Positions 17,134 through 25,590 of a stretch of DNA of 64,000 nt are shown here, piece by piece. Source of the DNA: Alphaproteobacteria bacterium (GTDB taxonomy: Bacteria > Pseudomonadota > Alphaproteobacteria > Sphingomonadales > Sphingomonadaceae); NCBI GenBank assembly GCA_019232625.1, contig JAFANP010000035.1, positions 139,512 to 203,511 of the forward strand, read 5' to 3'. A program made the position numbers and the translations under genes. The notes below the pieces were generated by a model. It searched no databases, was not told the origin of the DNA, and worked only from the letters and a program-made list of their open reading frames with translations. Position 1 is the first letter of the stretch. Each line of letters starts with the position of its first letter.

Positions 17134-19704
17134 CTAGAAGCGGGTGCCGAGCCTCAGGCCGATCGTGCGCGGCGTGTAGACCACCGCATAGGGCCGCTGG
17201 AAGCATTGGCCGCATTCCTGGAAGCGGGTGAGTTGCGCGCGCTCGTCGAAGGCGTTCTCGACGTAGAGCTCGGCCGTCCACTTGCGCCAGTCGAAGCCGA
17301 TGGCGAAGTCGGCCATCGTGTAGGCGGGAAGACGGCCGGTGCCGGTCGCCGGGTCCTTGGCGTTGCCGAGCGAGTCGAAGATCAGGGTGCGGATGTCGGA
17401 CGAGGCGGAGCTCTGGTGGGAGACGACCGCCTGGAGGTGAATCTTCGCGTCGGCGGCGATCGGGAACTCGTAGCGGCCGGTCGCGGCGAGCTTGAACTTG
17501 GGCGTGACGGGCAGGCGGGTGCCCTTGGCGGCGGAGACGAAATTGGGCGGCGCGCAGACGAAGGTCGGGTCGTCGGCGCCGCACAGGTTCCGCCGGGTCC
17601 GCGCATCGGTGTAGGCGGCGCTTCCGGTGAAGCTCAGCCCCTGGGCGGGCCGCCACGAGGCGTCCAGCTCCACCCCCTTGATGCGGGCGTCGGGGCCGTT
17701 GTGGATCTCGGTGAAGCTGTTCGCGCCGAGGAAGGAGAATTGGAAGCTCTTCCAGTCCTGCCAGAAGAAGGCGCCGTTCAGCGTGAGCCGGCCCGGCCAG
17801 GCGGTCTTGAACCCCACCTCGTAATTGGTGAGCGTATCCTCGTCATAGGGCGCGATGTCGCCGCGGCGATTGATTCCGCCGGGACGGAAGCCCTTCGACC
17901 AGGTGGCGTAGAGGAGATGGTCCGGCGTCACCTTCCAGGTGACGTTGACCCGGTGGGTGAAGCCGTCGCCGCTGGTCGACTTGGGGCGGACGCCGTTGCT
18001 GGCGAAGACGCCGAGATTGGTGCAGGGCGAGCCCGGGACGATCGGCGGCAGGAGGGTCCCGCCCAGATTGTTGCGCAGCGTCGCGCCGGTGGTCGTGAAG
18101 CATTGGATGACGCCGGTGCGCGAGCTGCCCGCGGCGTTGAACGGGCTGGCGGTGAAGCCGCCCGCCGGATTGCGGCCGAAGCCGAAGAAACCGATCAGCG
18201 AATTGTCGTATTTATAGGCCCTGAGGCCGCCGGTGAGGCTGACCGTGTCGGTGACGTCGAAGCTCACCTCGCCGAACGCGGCATAATCCTTGTCGACGCG
18301 GTCCTGCTGGGTCAGCCACAAGGTGCCCGGACGGCCGTTCACCGAGACCGCGGCGCCGAGGTTGGTGACCTGGTAATCCTGGTGGATGCGGTTGGTCTGG
18401 CGCTGGTAGAAGAGGCCGGCGACGAGCCGCAGGCGCTTGTCGGCGGGCGAGGCGATCCTGAGCTCGTGGCTCATCTTGCGGAAATGGTCGCTGGCGACGA
18501 TGTGCTGGGTGGGGTCGATCGTGTTGCCGGCATTGTCCTGGAAGTAGAAATAGCCCGCCAGGCCGCCATAGCTCGAATAGAGCTCGTCATAGGCCTCGGC
18601 ATAATCGGTATAGTCGCTGGTCGAGTTGCGCCGGCGGTCGAGATAGGCGGCGGCGTAGGTGAGATCCCAGTTGGAGATCTTGCCCTCGATGGTCAGCGCC
18701 GCCTGGCCGAAGCGGTCGTGGTTGCGCTCCGGGAAGAAATGCTGGACGCGAAGGTCGCCGAGGCTCTCGTCCATGCCGAAGGCGCCGTGCGACTTCTGGT
18801 CCTGGCCGAACAGGCTGGCCGTCGCCGTCCAATTGTCGCTGAGGTCGATGCCGAGGGCGGCGCGGGCGCCGATCGTGTCGACGTCGTTATAGTCCTTCTC
18901 GACGAGCGCGTTGTTGTTGATGGTGATTCCGCCGACCGTCGGCAGGAAATGGCGGGTGCCCGGGATGTTGTCGATATAGCCCGCGTCGTGGCGGGCCCAG
19001 CCGACGAGGCGCAGGGCCGCCGAGGCGCCGAGCGAGGCGTTGACGAAGCCCTCGATCTTGCCGCCGACGCCGCCCTTTCTGACCGTGTTCACCTCGGCGT
19101 CGACGCCGCCATAGGTGGAAGCCGGGTCGGGCTTGTTGGTGATGATGCGGATGGTGCCGGCCTCGGACGAGGCGCCGTAGAGCGTGCCCTGCGGCCCGCG
19201 CAGCACCTCGATGCGGGCGATATCGTAGATGTGGACGTCGAGCGTGCCGCCGATCGTCGTCACCGGCTGCTCGTCGAGATAGACGCCGACCGAGGGCAGC
19301 GAGCCCGAATGGTTGCCGTCGCCGCCCGAGGCGACGCCGCGTATGTAGACGTTGGTGGTGCCGGGCGAGCTGGTCTGGAAGGAGACGCTCGGCGTGAGCT
19401 TGGTGTAGTCGTTGAAGTTGGAGACGTTGAGCTCCTCGAGGCGCTGGGTGCCGAGCGCCTGGATCGAGATCGGGACGTCCTGGAGATTCTCCTCGCGCTT
19501 CTGGGCGGTGACCACAATCTCGTCGCTGTCCGCCTCCGCCACATTGGTGACAGGGACGGGCTCGCTCGGCAAGGCGTTGGCGGTGCCCGCCTGCGACAGC
19601 GGGTCTTGCGCATCGCCCTGGGCCAGCGCGGCGCCGGCATGGGTCAGGATCGTCGAGGCGAGCAGCAAGGCGGCGGCGCGAAGGCTTGTCTCGGGCAGGC
19701 GCAT
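17134..19704 (-). CDS. TonB-dependent outer-membrane receptor
   Basis: 856 residues with a signal peptide ending near AALAQ. A TonB box-like stretch (DEIVVTAQKR near 60-70) leads into the plug domain about 75-190 (VPISIQALGTQRLEEL, VYIRGVASGG, RIEVLRGPQGTLYGASSEAG). The 22-strand barrel runs to the C-terminal strand TIGLRLGTRF with a terminal Phe. Such receptors import scarce ligands (metal chelates, vitamins, glycans) using proton motive force through TonB. It starts 64 bases after the TPR-sulfotransferase stop and is the last gene of the run from the PQQ dehydrogenase. The ligand cannot be read from sequence; a lanthanide or PQQ-related ligand is an inference from position only. Confidence 0.93.
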   Translation of the reverse strand: MRLPETSLRAAALLLASTILTHAGAALAQGDAQDPLSQAGTANALPSEPVPVTNVAEADSDEIVVTAQKREENLQDVPISIQALGTQRLEELNVSNFNDYTKLTPSVSFQTSSPGTTNVYIRGVASGGDGNHSGSLPSVGVYLDEQPVTTIGGTLDVHIYDIARIEVLRGPQGTLYGASSEAGTIRIITNKPDPASTYGGVDAEVNTVRKGGVGGKIEGFVNASLGASAALRLVGWARHDAGYIDNIPGTRHFLPTVGGITINNNALVEKDYNDVDTIGARAALGIDLSDNWTATASLFGQDQKSHGAFGMDESLGDLRVQHFFPERNHDRFGQAALTIEGKISNWDLTYAAAYLDRRRNSTSDYTDYAEAYDELYSSYGGLAGYFYFQDNAGNTIDPTQHIVASDHFRKMSHELRIASPADKRLRLVAGLFYQRQTNRIHQDYQVTNLGAAVSVNGRPGTLWLTQQDRVDKDYAAFGEVSFDVTDTVSLTGGLRAYKYDNSLIGFFGFGRNPAGGFTASPFNAAGSSRTGVIQCFTTTGATLRNNLGGTLLPPIVPGSPCTNLGVFASNGVRPKSTSGDGFTHRVNVTWKVTPDHLLYATWSKGFRPGGINRRGDIAPYDEDTLTNYEVGFKTAWPGRLTLNGAFFWQDWKSFQFSFLGANSFTEIHNGPDARIKGVELDASWRPAQGLSFTGSAAYTDARTRRNLCGADDPTFVCAPPNFVSAAKGTRLPVTPKFKLAATGRYEFPIAADAKIHLQAVVSHQSSASSDIRTLIFDSLGNAKDPATGTGRLPAYTMADFAIGFDWRKWTAELYVENAFDERAQLTRFQECGQCFQRPYAVVYTPRTIGLRLGTRF

Positions 19705-19768
19705 TCATCTTCCCCCAGGAGAGTAGCGACTGGAGGGGAGGGTGTTCCGCTTTGCCGGGAGCGTCAAA

Positions 19769-21445
19769 TCATTTTGGCGCCGGAACGGGCTCGGCCGCGC
19801 CCCTGTTGCCGGTTTGCCACTGCGCCGGCGCCTCCGGATAGGCCTCGATCACGGGGCCGAGCGCCGCCTTCAGCGGCTCCAGCCAGCTTTCGTAAGGGCG
19901 CCACTGGCCCTGGCCGTCGCGGTTGAGGGGACGGCGGACCTGCTCGGAGCTGGCCGTGCGCACGGCGCGGGGATTTTCGTGGAAGCGCAGGCATGTCGGG
20001 TCGAAATCGAGGCCGAGATAGGCGAGCAGCGCGCGCACCTCGCCCTCCGGATCGTCGACCAGCCGCTCATGGACGACGCGGTGGATGCGCCCGGGCAGGA
20101 CTCCTTCGAAATGGGCCATCAGCCGCACGTAATCCGCGTAATAACGGCCCATGTCGGCGAGCGAATAGCTGAAGCCCTGGCCGCGGGCGTAATGCTGGCG
20201 GAAGTTGGAGAAGCAGCAGTCGAGCGGATGCCGCCGCGCGTCGACGATCCTGGCGTTGGGCAGGATGAGGTGGATGAGGCCGACATGCACCCAGTTGTTC
20301 GGCATCTTGTCGATGAAGAAGGGGCGTCTCTCGCGGCGCTGAACGCGGGTGCGCTCGAGATATTCCTCGCCGAGCGCGCGCAGCGCCCCGGCATCCAGGC
20401 CGGCGAGGCTTTCGGGATAGAGGTCGCCATTCTCCCGGCCGGCGCCGAGGCGGCGGGCGAGGAGCGGGACGTCGGGCAGCTCCATCGTCCCCTCGACGAG
20501 CGGGTGCGAGGCGAGGATCTGCTCGACCAAGGTGGAGCCCGCGCGCGGCATGCCGAGGATGAAGATGGGGTCGGGCGCGGGGCTGCCCTGCCCCTGCCGC
20601 GCCGCGAAGAAGACCGGGGTGAAGAGGGCGACGGCGCGGTCGACCCCGGCGGTCGCCTCCGCCGCGTCATAGCCGATCATCGCGTGGCGGAGGCGGTTGC
20701 CCTCGGCATAATGGGCGAAGGCGCGCTCCGCCTCGCCCGCATCCTCCAGCGCCCGGGCAAGGGCGAAATGGAGGTGGAGGCGGTCGTGGACGCCGAGCGG
20801 CTCGACCGCGAGAGCCGCCTCGAGGGCGGCGGCGTCCTCGGCGCCGAGCCTCACCGTCTTCAGGTTGGCGAGGCTCCACCAGGCTTCGCCGAGCGTCGGC
20901 GCAAGCGCGATGGCGCGCCGATAGGCGGCGACGCCCTCGTCGGTCCGCCCCACCGTCTTCAGGACATGGCCGTAGCTCATCCAGACCTTGGGCTGGTCGG
21001 GGAGGCGGGCGAGCACCTCGGCGTAGAGGGCGAGCGCCTCTTCGTAGCCGCCGAGGCGGCTCAGCGCCGCGGCCTTGAGGTTCTGGTGCCCTGCATGGCC
21101 GGGCTCCGCCTCGAGGATCGCGTCGAGCGCCGCGATCGCCTCGGCCGGCCGGTTCTGGCGGTAGAGGGCGGTGGCGAGGTTGGCGCGGGCGGCGGTGAAG
21201 CCCGGGGCGAGCTCCAGCGCCCGGCGCAGCAGCGCCTCGGCGTCGGCGTAGCGGCCGAGGCGACCGGCAAGCTCGGCCAGCATGCGGATCGCGGCGACGT
21301 CGGTCGGGCGCCGATGGAGGTGGGGGCGAAGGATCGCCTCGGCGACGGCGAGATCGTTGTCGAGCAATGCGCCGGCCGCGCGCAGCAGGGCCGGATCGCG
21401 CTTGGCGGCCCCGAGCGCCTCGTCCAGCGCCGCGTCGGTCGTCAC
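19769..21445 (-). CDS. TPR-repeat sulfotransferase family protein
   Basis: 558 residues from a GTG that overlaps the stop of the upstream gene (GTGA). Residues about 10-230 are tetratricopeptide repeats (for example RYADAEALLRRALELAPGFT and AEAIAALDAILEAEPGHA). Residues about 290-530 form a sulfotransferase domain with the PAPS-binding loop FILGMPRAGSTLVEQ and the later RHPLDCCFSNF segment. Members transfer sulfate from PAPS or are related to protein sulfotransferases. In sphingomonads this gene often lies beside a TonB-dependent receptor, as here, suggesting a shared role in receptor function or ligand modification. The real substrate is unknown. Confidence 0.88.
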   Translation of the reverse strand: MTTDAALDEALGAAKRDPALLRAAGALLDNDLAVAEAILRPHLHRRPTDVAAIRMLAELAGRLGRYADAEALLRRALELAPGFTAARANLATALYRQNRPAEAIAALDAILEAEPGHAGHQNLKAAALSRLGGYEEALALYAEVLARLPDQPKVWMSYGHVLKTVGRTDEGVAAYRRAIALAPTLGEAWWSLANLKTVRLGAEDAAALEAALAVEPLGVHDRLHLHFALARALEDAGEAERAFAHYAEGNRLRHAMIGYDAAEATAGVDRAVALFTPVFFAARQGQGSPAPDPIFILGMPRAGSTLVEQILASHPLVEGTMELPDVPLLARRLGAGRENGDLYPESLAGLDAGALRALGEEYLERTRVQRRERRPFFIDKMPNNWVHVGLIHLILPNARIVDARRHPLDCCFSNFRQHYARGQGFSYSLADMGRYYADYVRLMAHFEGVLPGRIHRVVHERLVDDPEGEVRALLAYLGLDFDPTCLRFHENPRAVRTASSEQVRRPLNRDGQGQWRPYESWLEPLKAALGPVIEAYPEAPAQWQTGNRGAAEPVPAPK

Positions 21446-22239
21446 GGCGCCGCCGGCTCCGCGACGAGAGGCACGCGATAGGACGCGAGGATGGCCTTCA
21501 CCTCGGCGGCGCGGCGCGCGAGGATTCCTTCCACCTCCTCGCGCAGCGCATGGTCGGCCCTGCGGGTGCCCATCGAGACGTCGAACACCATCGGCAGCTG
21601 CGGCCCGTCGAACGGCCGCGCGAGCGGCGTCAGCTTGAGGGGCGCCTTCTCCCGTTCGCTGAAATAGCCGGCGGTCGGCCCCCAGACGAAGGCCACGTCC
21701 ACCTCCCCGGCCGCGACCGCCTTCATGATCGGCTCCTGCGGCGCCGGGTCGTCATAGTCGCCGTAGACGGTGTAGCCGCGCACGTTGGCGGTGATCCCGC
21801 GCCGCATCAGCGCATGGGCGGGCGGCGTGTTGGCGCCGTCGTCGCCGATCAGCTGCACGCCGATCCTCAGCGTCGCCAGGCGCGGGTCGTCGAACCCGTC
21901 TATGTCGAGGTGCCGGTCGGCGCGGGTCACCGCGACGTAGGTGGAGCGGTAATAGGGACGGGTGGTGGCGAGCATGTCGACGCTGCTGCCGATGCCCGGG
22001 ATGAGATCGCAGGTGCCGGCGTTCAAAGTCTCGCGGACGTTGCCCCGCCGTTGCGCGTGCCAGGTGTAGGCGACGGCGGCGCCGAGGTCTTTCGCGATCA
22101 GGTCGACGAGCTTGTTCTCGAAGCCTTCGCGCCTGTCGTTCGAGAAAGGGAGGTTGTTGGGATCGGCGCAGACGCGCAGGATGCGCGGCGGCGGGGCCCC
22201 GCCGGCGGACGCTGGGGCGAGAAGGAGCGCGATCAACAC
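21442..22239 (-). CDS. PQQ-dehydrogenase-associated periplasmic binding protein
   Basis: About 265 residues if started at GTG 22239, just before the hydrophobic signal VLIALLLAPASAGG. The frame is open further, to a GTG at 22407 that overlaps the preceding stop, but those 55 codons run through a palindromic repeat (22252-22383), so the true start is uncertain. The mature protein is a type II periplasmic binding fold: ILRVCADPNNLPFSN, LGAAVAYTWHAQRRGNVR, LNAGTCDLIPGI, YYRSTYVAV. It belongs to the quinoprotein dehydrogenase-associated ABC substrate-binding family (MoxJ/XoxJ-like), thought to help activate or mature periplasmic PQQ alcohol dehydrogenases. No transporter subunits are nearby, which supports such a non-transport role. 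Confidence 0.82.
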   Translation of the reverse strand: MLIALLLAPASAGGAPPPRILRVCADPNNLPFSNDRREGFENKLVDLIAKDLGAAVAYTWHAQRRGNVRETLNAGTCDLIPGIGSSVDMLATTRPYYRSTYVAVTRADRHLDIDGFDDPRLATLRIGVQLIGDDGANTPPAHALMRRGITANVRGYTVYGDYDDPAPQEPIMKAVAAGEVDVAFVWGPTAGYFSEREKAPLKLTPLARPFDGPQLPMVFDVSMGTRRADHALREEVEGILARRAAEVKAILASYRVPLVAEPAAP

Positions 22240-22251
22240 TGCGCCGATCCC

Positions 22252-22383
22252 CGATCCTCCCCGTCCCCGAAGGCGATGGGGAGGGGGACCGCGTGAATCG
22301 CGGTTGAGGGGCCCGGTGCCGACAGCCCCTCCACCGCCTTCGGCGGTCCCCCTCTCCATGCGCTCCGCGCACGGGGAGGATGG
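22252..22383. repeat. Palindromic repeat family C, copy 1
   Basis: Two GC-rich hairpin units in inverted orientation, each made of CCCCTCC/GGAGGGG-type arms (GATGGGGAGGGGGACCGCG near 22275; GCGGTCCCCCTCTCCATGCG near 22343). It lies between the beta-propeller gene and the binding-protein gene inside a tightly packed operon and overlaps the possible N-terminus of the latter. Related copies are at 29034, 40348 and 62328. Confidence 0.75.
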
Positions 22384-22403
22384 TAAGGCCGGGGCAGCCC
22401 ATT

Positions 22404-23372
22404 TCACGGCGCCACCGCCAGGCCCCAGGGCTTGCCGCCGGTGCGGATCGTGCCGAGCGGCCTGCCGGAGGCGATGTCGATGGCGGTGACGTCCCCGGAA
22501 AGGCCGTTCGCCGTGTAGAGGCGCTTCTCGTCGGGCGAGAGGGCGAGGTTCCAGGCGCGCCAGCCGACCGGGAAGGTGCGAAGGATGGCGAGCGAGGCGG
22601 GATCCACCTCGGCGACCAGCTTGGCGCGGCCCAGCGCGACGAAGGCGCGCCGGCCGTCGCGGGTGAAGGCGATGCCGACGGGCTGGACGAAGACGTCGGA
22701 GGTCGGAGCGACCAGCCGGGCGGCGGCGAAGTCGATCTTGCCGGCAAGCCGGCGCGTGGCCGCGTCGAAGACCGAGACGGTGCCCCTCGCCTCGGACGAG
22801 ACCCAGAAGCGCCTTCCGTCCGGAGCGAAGGCGATGAAGCGGGGACGAGCGTCGACCAGGAGATTGTCGAGCACCGTCCCGGTCGCGGCGTCGATGACGT
22901 GCGCGCTGGAGCCGCTTTCCGAAGCCTGGACGACCAGCCGGCCGTCCGGGCTGGCCGCGGTCCCTTCCGGCTCGCCGCCGACCGGCACCTCGGCCACGAC
23001 CTTGCGCGCGGCGATGTCGACGATGGAGAGGAGGTTGTCGTCCTCGTTGGCGACGTAGAGGCGGCGCCCGTCCGGCGAGAGGGCGAAGGTCTCCGGATCG
23101 GGCCCGGACGGGAGCCGGCCGGACACGCCGCCCGTCTTCAGGTCGACGACGGCGATGTCGTTGCTGTCGCTGGCGGCGACGTAGAGGCTCCTGCCGTCGC
23201 GCGAGAGCTGAATGCCGCGCGGCCTCTTGCCGACGTCGAGCCGGCCCGTCTCCCTGAGGGTCGCGCCGTCGATGACGTGGACGACGTTCGCTTCCTCGTC
23301 GGAGACGTAGAGCGTGTCGGCACAGGCGCCGCCGGAGAAGAGCAGGAAGGCGAGGGCGGCGGCGCGGATCAT
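22404..23372 (-). CDS. PQQ-dependent catabolism-associated YVTN beta-propeller protein
   Basis: 322 residues with a signal peptide (MIRAAALAFLLFSGGACA). At least six blades of about 42 residues are visible, each with the YVTN-type signature: LYVSDEEANVVHVID, LYVAASDSNDIAVVD, LYVANEDDNLLSIVD, and later LYTANGLSGDVTAID. It matches the beta-propeller family found beside PQQ alcohol dehydrogenases. Periplasmic; possibly a chaperone or scaffold for the dehydrogenase or its electron acceptor. The start overlaps the stop of the upstream cytochrome gene (ATGA). Confidence 0.9.
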   Translation of the reverse strand: MIRAAALAFLLFSGGACADTLYVSDEEANVVHVIDGATLRETGRLDVGKRPRGIQLSRDGRSLYVAASDSNDIAVVDLKTGGVSGRLPSGPDPETFALSPDGRRLYVANEDDNLLSIVDIAARKVVAEVPVGGEPEGTAASPDGRLVVQASESGSSAHVIDAATGTVLDNLLVDARPRFIAFAPDGRRFWVSSEARGTVSVFDAATRRLAGKIDFAAARLVAPTSDVFVQPVGIAFTRDGRRAFVALGRAKLVAEVDPASLAILRTFPVGWRAWNLALSPDEKRLYTANGLSGDVTAIDIASGRPLGTIRTGGKPWGLAVAP

Positions 23373-23785
23373 GTCCTCGTATAGAGGAAGGCGGCGATGT
23401 CCCGCGAGTCCTGCCGAGTCACGCCGAGGTCCGGCATCGCCGTTCCCGGCGAGATGGACTGCGGCCGCTCGATCCAGGCGCGAAGATTGTCGGGGTTGTT
23501 CGCCAGGCGGCCGCCGATGATGCCGCGGGCGGCGACGCCGTCGAGCGGCGGGCCCACCGTGCCGTTGGCGCCGGAGACGCCCATGATCGCGTGGCAGCCG
23601 CCGCAGCTATATCTGCCGAAGGCGGCGCGGCCGCGGGCGACGTTGCCGAGCGTCATCGCTTCCGCCTTCCGCTCGAGCTCCTGCGCCTCGTAGCGCGCCT
23701 CCATCCAGAAGCCGGCGACCGTCAGCAGGACGGCGCCGGCGGCCGACCCGGCGATCCAGAGCGGCCTAGTGCGCGGCGACGGCAT
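23369..23785 (-). CDS. Membrane-anchored cytochrome c
   Basis: 138 residues from MPSPRTRPLWIAG, preceded by GAGG 6 bases upstream; an earlier ATG at 23842 lies deeper in the ctaG gene and lacks such support. One N-terminal membrane helix (IAGSAAGAVLLTVAGFW) acts as uncleaved anchor, then a single class I cytochrome c domain with haem motif CGGCH near residue 62 and axial Met in GTAMPDLG. The gene overlaps the end of ctaG by 20 bases and the start of the beta-propeller by 4. It is probably an electron carrier between the PQQ dehydrogenase and the oxidase of the same operon. Confidence 0.9.
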   Translation of the reverse strand: MPSPRTRPLWIAGSAAGAVLLTVAGFWMEARYEAQELERKAEAMTLGNVARGRAAFGRYSCGGCHAIMGVSGANGTVGPPLDGVAARGIIGGRLANNPDNLRAWIERPQSISPGTAMPDLGVTRQDSRDIAAFLYTRT

Positions 23786-24644
23786 GGGGGACCTCGCTGG
23801 CCTTGAGCCATTGATAGAGGAACCAGAGGGCGGCGGCGGCATGGAAGACGCCGCCCGGTATCCACATGACGAGCCCGGCGAGCTGCTGGTCCTCGGCGGG
23901 GCTGAGCCCCATCGGCGTCATGCCCAGGGCGGCATAGCCGGAATACCAGGGGCTGGTGGAGAAGGCCATGAGCGCGCCGAGCGCGCCGCCGACCAGGCTG
24001 GTGACGAACAGGCAAAAGGCGGCGAGGCCATAGCCCTGCCGCCCCGCCCGGCCGTGCGCCATCGCCCACCAGAAGAGCAGGGCGGTGAGGAGGAAGCTGA
24101 GATGCTGGGCGACGTGCCAGCCCTCGCCGCGCAGGGCGCGGTCGAAGAGCGGCGGCATGTGCCATATCCACATCGCCGCCGACTGGAGGAGGGTGGCGGC
24201 GACGGGAAGGGAGAGCAGGTCCCACAGCGGTCCCGCCCCTCGCGCCGCTCCGGCCAGCGCCTGCCGGCCTCCCGCGGGGAAGGCCCAGAGGAGCACCGGG
24301 CCCGGCCGGGCGAGGACGAGGAGGAGGGCGGCGGGCAGCATGATCAGCTCGTGCTCGATCATGTGCAGGGTGAAGCTGTGCTCGCCCGCCTGGTGGAGCG
24401 GCGAGGCGACGGAGCCGGCGAGGACCGACCAGCCGGCGGCGAAGAGGAGGGCGCCGCGCCGCAGTGCCCCCCGCCCCTGCTCGGCGCGCCGCCAAAGCCG
24501 GGCGAAGCCGAGCGCGTAGAGGCCGGCGAGGAGCAGCAGCGGCACGGCCGCCCACGGCTCGGGCCGCCAGGCGTCGTGCGCCGCGCCGCCATGCGCCAGC
24601 GCCGCGCTCGGCAGGAGGAGGAAGAGGAGGGCGAGGGCCCTCAT
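23766..24644 (-). CDS. ctaG: CtaG-type (caa3) cytochrome c oxidase assembly factor
   Basis: 292 residues starting at MRALALLFLLLPSAALAHGG; the ATG overlaps the upstream stop (ATGA). After a signal sequence there are about seven membrane helices. Conserved His residues lie in SFTLHMIEHELIM, MWIWHMPPLF and WHVAQHLSFL, typical of the caa3_CtaG family, which delivers copper or otherwise assembles caa3-type oxidases. It belongs with the four oxidase subunit genes just upstream. It differs from the soluble Cox11-type protein that is also called CtaG. Confidence 0.88.
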   Translation of the reverse strand: MRALALLFLLLPSAALAHGGAAHDAWRPEPWAAVPLLLLAGLYALGFARLWRRAEQGRGALRRGALLFAAGWSVLAGSVASPLHQAGEHSFTLHMIEHELIMLPAALLLVLARPGPVLLWAFPAGGRQALAGAARGAGPLWDLLSLPVAATLLQSAAMWIWHMPPLFDRALRGEGWHVAQHLSFLLTALLFWWAMAHGRAGRQGYGLAAFCLFVTSLVGGALGALMAFSTSPWYSGYAALGMTPMGLSPAEDQQLAGLVMWIPGGVFHAAAALWFLYQWLKASEVPHAVAAH

Positions 24645-24976
24645 CCGAAGCAGGCCGGGATGAGGAGGGCGGCGACGATCTGGAGGACGATCGCGACCGC
24701 TAGCAGGCCGGCGACGAGCAGGCTGACGAAGCCGATGAACGGGTGGGAGAGCTCGCTGTCGCCCGGCGCGCGGATACGCCACGAGAAGAAGGCGCCGGCG
24801 GCGGTCAGCGCCAGAGCGAGAAGGCCGACGACGACGTTCATCAGATTGTCGCCCGGGCTGCAGCCGGCGAAGACGAGGTTCGATCCGAACTGCTGGGAGC
24901 CGAACCAGGCGAAGGCGCCGGCCATGATGCCGGACCAGGCGAGGAGCGTGTCGCGGGTCTCCCGGCGCAGCTTCAT
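24641..24976 (-). CDS. coxP: Small oxidase-associated membrane protein (CoxP-like)
   Basis: 111 residues, ATG overlapping the upstream stop (ATGA). Three predicted membrane helices: LLAWSGIMAGAFAWFGSQQF, VVVGLLALALTAAGAFFSW and FVSLLVAGLLAVAIVLQIVA. Position and size match CoxP of the alternative oxidase CoxMNOP described in Bradyrhizobium. The biochemical role of CoxP is unknown; a small subunit or assembly helper is likely. The symbol is given from gene order, not from strong sequence signatures. Confidence 0.72.
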   Translation of the reverse strand: MKLRRETRDTLLAWSGIMAGAFAWFGSQQFGSNLVFAGCSPGDNLMNVVVGLLALALTAAGAFFSWRIRAPGDSELSHPFIGFVSLLVAGLLAVAIVLQIVAALLIPACFG

Positions 24977-25590
24977 GCCACCCACCTCGGCACCCAGTAG
25001 ATGAGGGCGTAGATCGGCAGCCAGGTCAGCCACACGAAGCGCCAGTACATGGCGTTCTCGGCGACGTCGACGATCCGCCGGTTCTCCCCGCCGTGGCGGG
25101 TGAAGATGAGCGCCGTCAGCACGAGGGAATCGGCGATGTCGGTGAGGATGTGGGTGAGGTGGAGGAACAGCAGCGCCCAGATGATCGAGCCGTAGGCGTT
25201 GTCGGTCCACAGCACGTTGAGCGTCGTGAACTCGAGCGCCCGGAACAGCAGCAGCAGGGCGAAGAACGGCAGCAGGACCAGCATGTAGCGCCGCACGGTG
25301 GCGAGGTCGTGCCTCTCGGCGGCGCGCTTGACGATCGTGTTGGGGATCTCGCTCACGAGGATGACGAGGGTGAAGAGCGTCCCCCACAGGAGGCCGGGCG
25401 GCTGCCAGGGATCGGGGGGCCAATTCTCCTCCAGCCCCTCGAGGAAGAAATAGCTGCCGATGGCGAGGGCGAAGGCGGTGCCCTCGATCAGGAAGAAGGC
25501 GACGACGCCCCACCAGGTCAGGCTGCGGTGGCCGAAGGCGTGGGTCGGCAGAGCCCGCACGTCCTCGGTGAATCTGGGCGGGAGCGTCAT
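24973..25590 (-). CDS. coxO: Cytochrome c oxidase subunit III-like protein (CoxO)
   Basis: 205 residues with ATG overlapping the subunit I stop. Five or so membrane helices, with FFLIEGTAFALAIGSYFFL and HLTHILTDIADSLVLTALIF; the Glu and His residues typical of subunit III are present. It is shorter than the seven-helix canonical subunit III, and the missing two helices appear to be fused to the C-terminus of subunit I in the neighbouring gene, exactly as in CoxN/CoxO of Bradyrhizobium. Subunit III stabilises the oxygen-reducing core. Confidence 0.88.
   Translation of the reverse strand: MTLPPRFTEDVRALPTHAFGHRSLTWWGVVAFFLIEGTAFALAIGSYFFLEGLEENWPPDPWQPPGLLWGTLFTLVILVSEIPNTIVKRAAERHDLATVRRYMLVLLPFFALLLLFRALEFTTLNVLWTDNAYGSIIWALLFLHLTHILTDIADSLVLTALIFTRHGGENRRIVDVAENAMYWRFVWLTWLPIYALIYWVPRWVA

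Noticed and set aside
17206-19926. 906-codon frame on the plus strand opposite the TonB receptor
   Set aside because: It is antisense to a clearly recognised gene, with monotonous Gly/Ala/Arg/Val/Asp composition typical of shadow frames in high-GC DNA.
22404-23372. Beta-propeller considered as a second PQQ dehydrogenase
   Set aside because: It has YVTN-type short blades, lacks the Cys-Cys motif, catalytic Asp and tryptophan-docking motifs of quinoproteins.
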